Shown here piece after piece: positions 14,015-15,506 of a stretch of 15,506 nt of DNA; position 1 is the first letter of the stretch; each line of letters starts with the position of its first letter. Position numbers and translations under genes: made by a program. Below the pieces are notes generated by a model, which ran no database searches, had not been told where the DNA came from, and saw only the letters and a list, made by a program, of their open reading frames with translations. This DNA is from Candidatus Methanogaster sp. UBA203 (GTDB taxonomy: Archaea; Halobacteriota; Methanosarcinia; Methanosarcinales; Methanogasteraceae): assembly GCA_002503595.1 (NCBI GenBank), contig DASC01000010.1, forward strand, positions 1 to 15,506, read 5' to 3'.

Positions 14015-14398
14015 TTATCCCTCGATCCCGGATGGTGTCTCTACCGCTTCTGAGAGCTCCAAGGTTTCCAACGTCTCAAGAGTTTCAGAAGTTTCCGGTG
14101 TCTCTTCGGGTTCGAATATCGTCAGGATCCCTGAATCCCCGGGATCGAGGATGGTTAGCGCAGCAATGTTAAACGGCTTCCCGCACGCAATGCCGAGGTC
14201 AATGCCCATCCCAGGGTATTCTATAATCGCGGTGTTGGAATCCTGTATCTCCGCCCTCATACGAGCGGGGCAGTTTGCAGCAAGCACAACCGTTGTATCG
14301 CTGTTATTTTTTACGGCATCCCTGCTTACGTTTGATCCGATGAGAACCTTGCCGGATCTAATTGTTTTTCTCAGTGCTTTATTTAGATCGATGTCCAT
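14015..14398 (-). CDS. rpl30e: Ribosomal protein eL30 with an acidic C-terminal extension
   Basis: Residues 1-93 are a normal L30e: NKALRKTIRSGKVLIGSN, VVLAANCP, YPGMGIDLGIACGKPF and LTILDPGDSGIL. It is an RNA-binding protein of the L7Ae/L30e fold in the large subunit. The family usually ends near residue 100. Here a tail of about 34 residues (EPEETPETSETLETLETLEL...) follows, rich in E, T, S and P with no aromatic residues. The tail DNA is partly repetitive and may have grown by slippage. It starts at ATG 14398 with no obvious Shine-Dalgarno, and nusA follows after 2 nt. Confidence 0.9.
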   Translation of the reverse strand: MDIDLNKALRKTIRSGKVLIGSNVSRDAVKNNSDTTVVLAANCPARMRAEIQDSNTAIIEYPGMGIDLGIACGKPFNIAALTILDPGDSGILTIFEPEETPETSETLETLETLELSEAVETPSGIEG

Positions 14399-14455
14399 TC
14401 ATTTCAACTCTTTTTTTTTGAACTGTGGTTTTATTGAGAAGACTGGTGTGTCACT

Positions 14456-14998
14456 CTATTTATGCGTTTGGTGTGCATCCACAGCCGCCGCAACAATTCT
14501 GGCAACTCCGTGCTGATCCCAGTTTCCTGAGTTGATCACGAGGTCATATACCCTCGAATCATCGACATCGATGCCGTAATACTTCTCATATCGCGCGGCT
14601 TCGCATAACTCCCGCTCCCGGATCTCTGTAGCTGCATCCGAAAGTGATGTCCCCTCGCGATGCGAAACCCGCGCTGCCCGAACGTCCTGCGGTGCTGTCA
14701 CGAATACAGCAAGATCAGGCTCTGCCATCCATGCCGAGAGCCTGCCCTCGAGAATCACATCCGCAGCCTCACCTCTCGCATCCGAGGCGATCTCCTTCTG
14801 GAACCGGTCGATCTCCCGGTCGATCTCCTCGTTATCTAAGGCGGATGCTCCAAACTCCTCAAGCGTCAGTCCCCTCTCTTTTGCCATCTTCCGGAAGATG
14901 TCGCCTGCCGAGACAACCTCGACACCGATGCGTCTCGACAGGATCGCGGATACCGTGCTGGTTCCGCTTCCGGGCAGTCCACTTATCGTGATGATCAT
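14456..14998 (-). CDS. cmk: Cytidylate kinase (archaeal type)
   Basis: The 180-residue kinase phosphorylates CMP/dCMP with ATP. The P-loop GLPGSGTST is at residues 7-15, followed by VSAGDIFRKMAKERGLTLEEF (NMP-binding; the phrase is typical of archaeal Cmk), VILEGRLSAWM, and RVSHREG and RERELCEAARYEKYYGIDV (lid and base-binding region). In other archaea cmk often lies with L14e and truB genes. Here it sits 57 nt upstream of rpl30e on the same strand, where RNA polymerase subunit genes are usual. A possible TATA element, CTAAATATC, lies about 20 nt upstream of the ATG (complement of about 15024-15032). Confidence 0.93.
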   Translation of the reverse strand: MIITISGLPGSGTSTVSAILSRRIGVEVVSAGDIFRKMAKERGLTLEEFGASALDNEEIDREIDRFQKEIASDARGEAADVILEGRLSAWMAEPDLAVFVTAPQDVRAARVSHREGTSLSDAATEIRERELCEAARYEKYYGIDVDDSRVYDLVINSGNWDQHGVARIVAAAVDAHQTHK

Positions 14999-15140
14999 TA
15001 GTATCCGGATTGTCTCATGGATATTTAGCCATATCGGGAGTAAGGTGTTCGAAGATACTCTGGTTAGTGGTGGGTTGTCAAACTGGACACAATCGAAATC
15101 TCCGTACTTCCGCAGTTATGCTACTTATTTTTGTGAGATT

Positions 15141-15506
15141 TTAGACTGTCGAATTCATGTCAATCTCATTAATATTCAATAATTCAAGTTTTTTCTCGCA
15201 AGAAATGATTATTCTTGGATCTTTCATCTCCTTGCCGATTCCCAGCGCGTTTTCATAATACTCGATCGCTTTTTCGACCTGCCCCAGATCGCCGTAAGCA
15301 CTGCCGAGATTTCCGAGCCAAACTCCTTCGCTGCGTCTATCACCAATTTCCCTTGCGATCATCAGCGCATCTTTGTAATACTCGATTGCTTTCTCGACCT
15401 GCCCCAGATCACTGTATACTAGCCCGAGATTTCCGAGCCAAACTCCTTCGCTGCGTCTATCACCAATTTCCCTTGCGATCATCAGCGCGTTTTCATAATA
15501 CTCGAT
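15141..15506 (-). CDS. TPR-repeat protein, C-terminal part (5' end outside window)
   Basis: The frame is open to the right edge (IEYYENAL precedes the first in-window methionine), so the ATG at 15482 is internal. It encodes at least two and a half 40-residue TPR units of the form MIAREIGDRRSEGVWLGNLG, then xxYxDLGQVEKAIEYYxxAL. These are Kinesin-light-chain/NB-ARC-associated type repeats, which mediate protein-protein contacts. The last unit degenerates into GIGKEMKDPRIIISCEKKLE and the protein ends NEIDMNSTV. The N-terminal partner domain (often NTPase, CHAT or kinase) is out of view, so function is open. Confidence 0.85.
   Translation of the reverse strand: MEYYENALMIAREIGDRRSEGVWLGNLGLVYSDLGQVEKAIEYYKDALMIAREIGDRRSEGVWLGNLGSAYGDLGQVEKAIEYYENALGIGKEMKDPRIIISCEKKLELLNINEIDMNSTV
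15241..15506 (-). repeat. 120-bp tandem repeats within the TPR gene
   Basis: The period is exactly 120 bp. Positions 15304-15368 and 15424-15488 are identical over 65 bp. Positions 15243-15266 and 15483-15506 (two periods apart) are also identical, while the middle copy differs at several sites there. This patchwork suggests gene conversion or recent duplication. Confidence 0.85.

Noticed and set aside
13614..14516. 300-codon plus-strand ORF opposite nusA and rpl30e
   Set aside because: It is antisense to two clearly real ribosomal-operon genes and its translation has no family resemblance.
15040..15105. TGTCAAACTGGACA-like sequence near 15078, resembling the end of some insertion sequences
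   Set aside because: No matching inverted partner, duplication or transposase remnant was found nearby.

Overview
The window is archaeal, most likely from a euryarchaeon of the Methanomicrobia or a methanogen/ANME-like relative. This is an inference from gene content: the L30e-NusA-uS12-uS7 block of the archaeal str operon, transcription factor S, archaeal-type cytidylate kinase, and large secreted beta-helix/CARDB/dockerin and C25 peptidase proteins. No rRNA, tRNA or CRISPR array was seen.

Region 1 (1-7321, + strand) holds two large mosaic surface-protein genes with a P-loop ATPase gene between them. Gene A (1-2953, 5' end outside the window) encodes beta-helix, Ig-like, CARDB, a second beta-helix with ten glycine-rich repeats, and a dockerin-like tail. 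Gene B (4111-7321) encodes a signal peptide, C25 (gingipain-type) peptidase, Ig-like, beta-helix and dockerin-like tail. Each gene is broken twice: once by a small non-coding element with terminal inverted repeats and a target duplication (698-820 and 4223-4473), and once by a one-base frameshift (about 2721-2730 and 6604-6605). Removing each element with one target copy restores a continuous, domain-consistent frame. Gene A, the ATPase, a 33-codon ORF and gene B are chained by 4-8 nt overlaps, which suggests an ancestral operon.

Region 2 (7322-10038) has a 186-nt gap with nothing recognised, then tfs on the minus strand. Divergent from it are a PAP2-type membrane protein with a C-terminal zinc ribbon and a LolA-like lipoprotein, both on the plus strand.

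Region 3 (10039-12138) starts with a 387-nt gene-free stretch of palindromic 'CACAGAG/CGCAGAG' repeats, followed by thiL and a NitT/TauT-type ABC ATPase 15 nt downstream. A probable terminator follows.

Region 4 (12139-15140) starts with a second gene-poor stretch of about 420 nt rich in related palindromes. The minus-strand block cmk-rpl30e-nusA-rps12-rps7 follows, transcribed toward it. The usual rpo genes upstream and EF-2/EF-1alpha downstream are missing from their expected places. The window ends inside a minus-strand TPR-repeat protein with almost identical 120-bp repeats.
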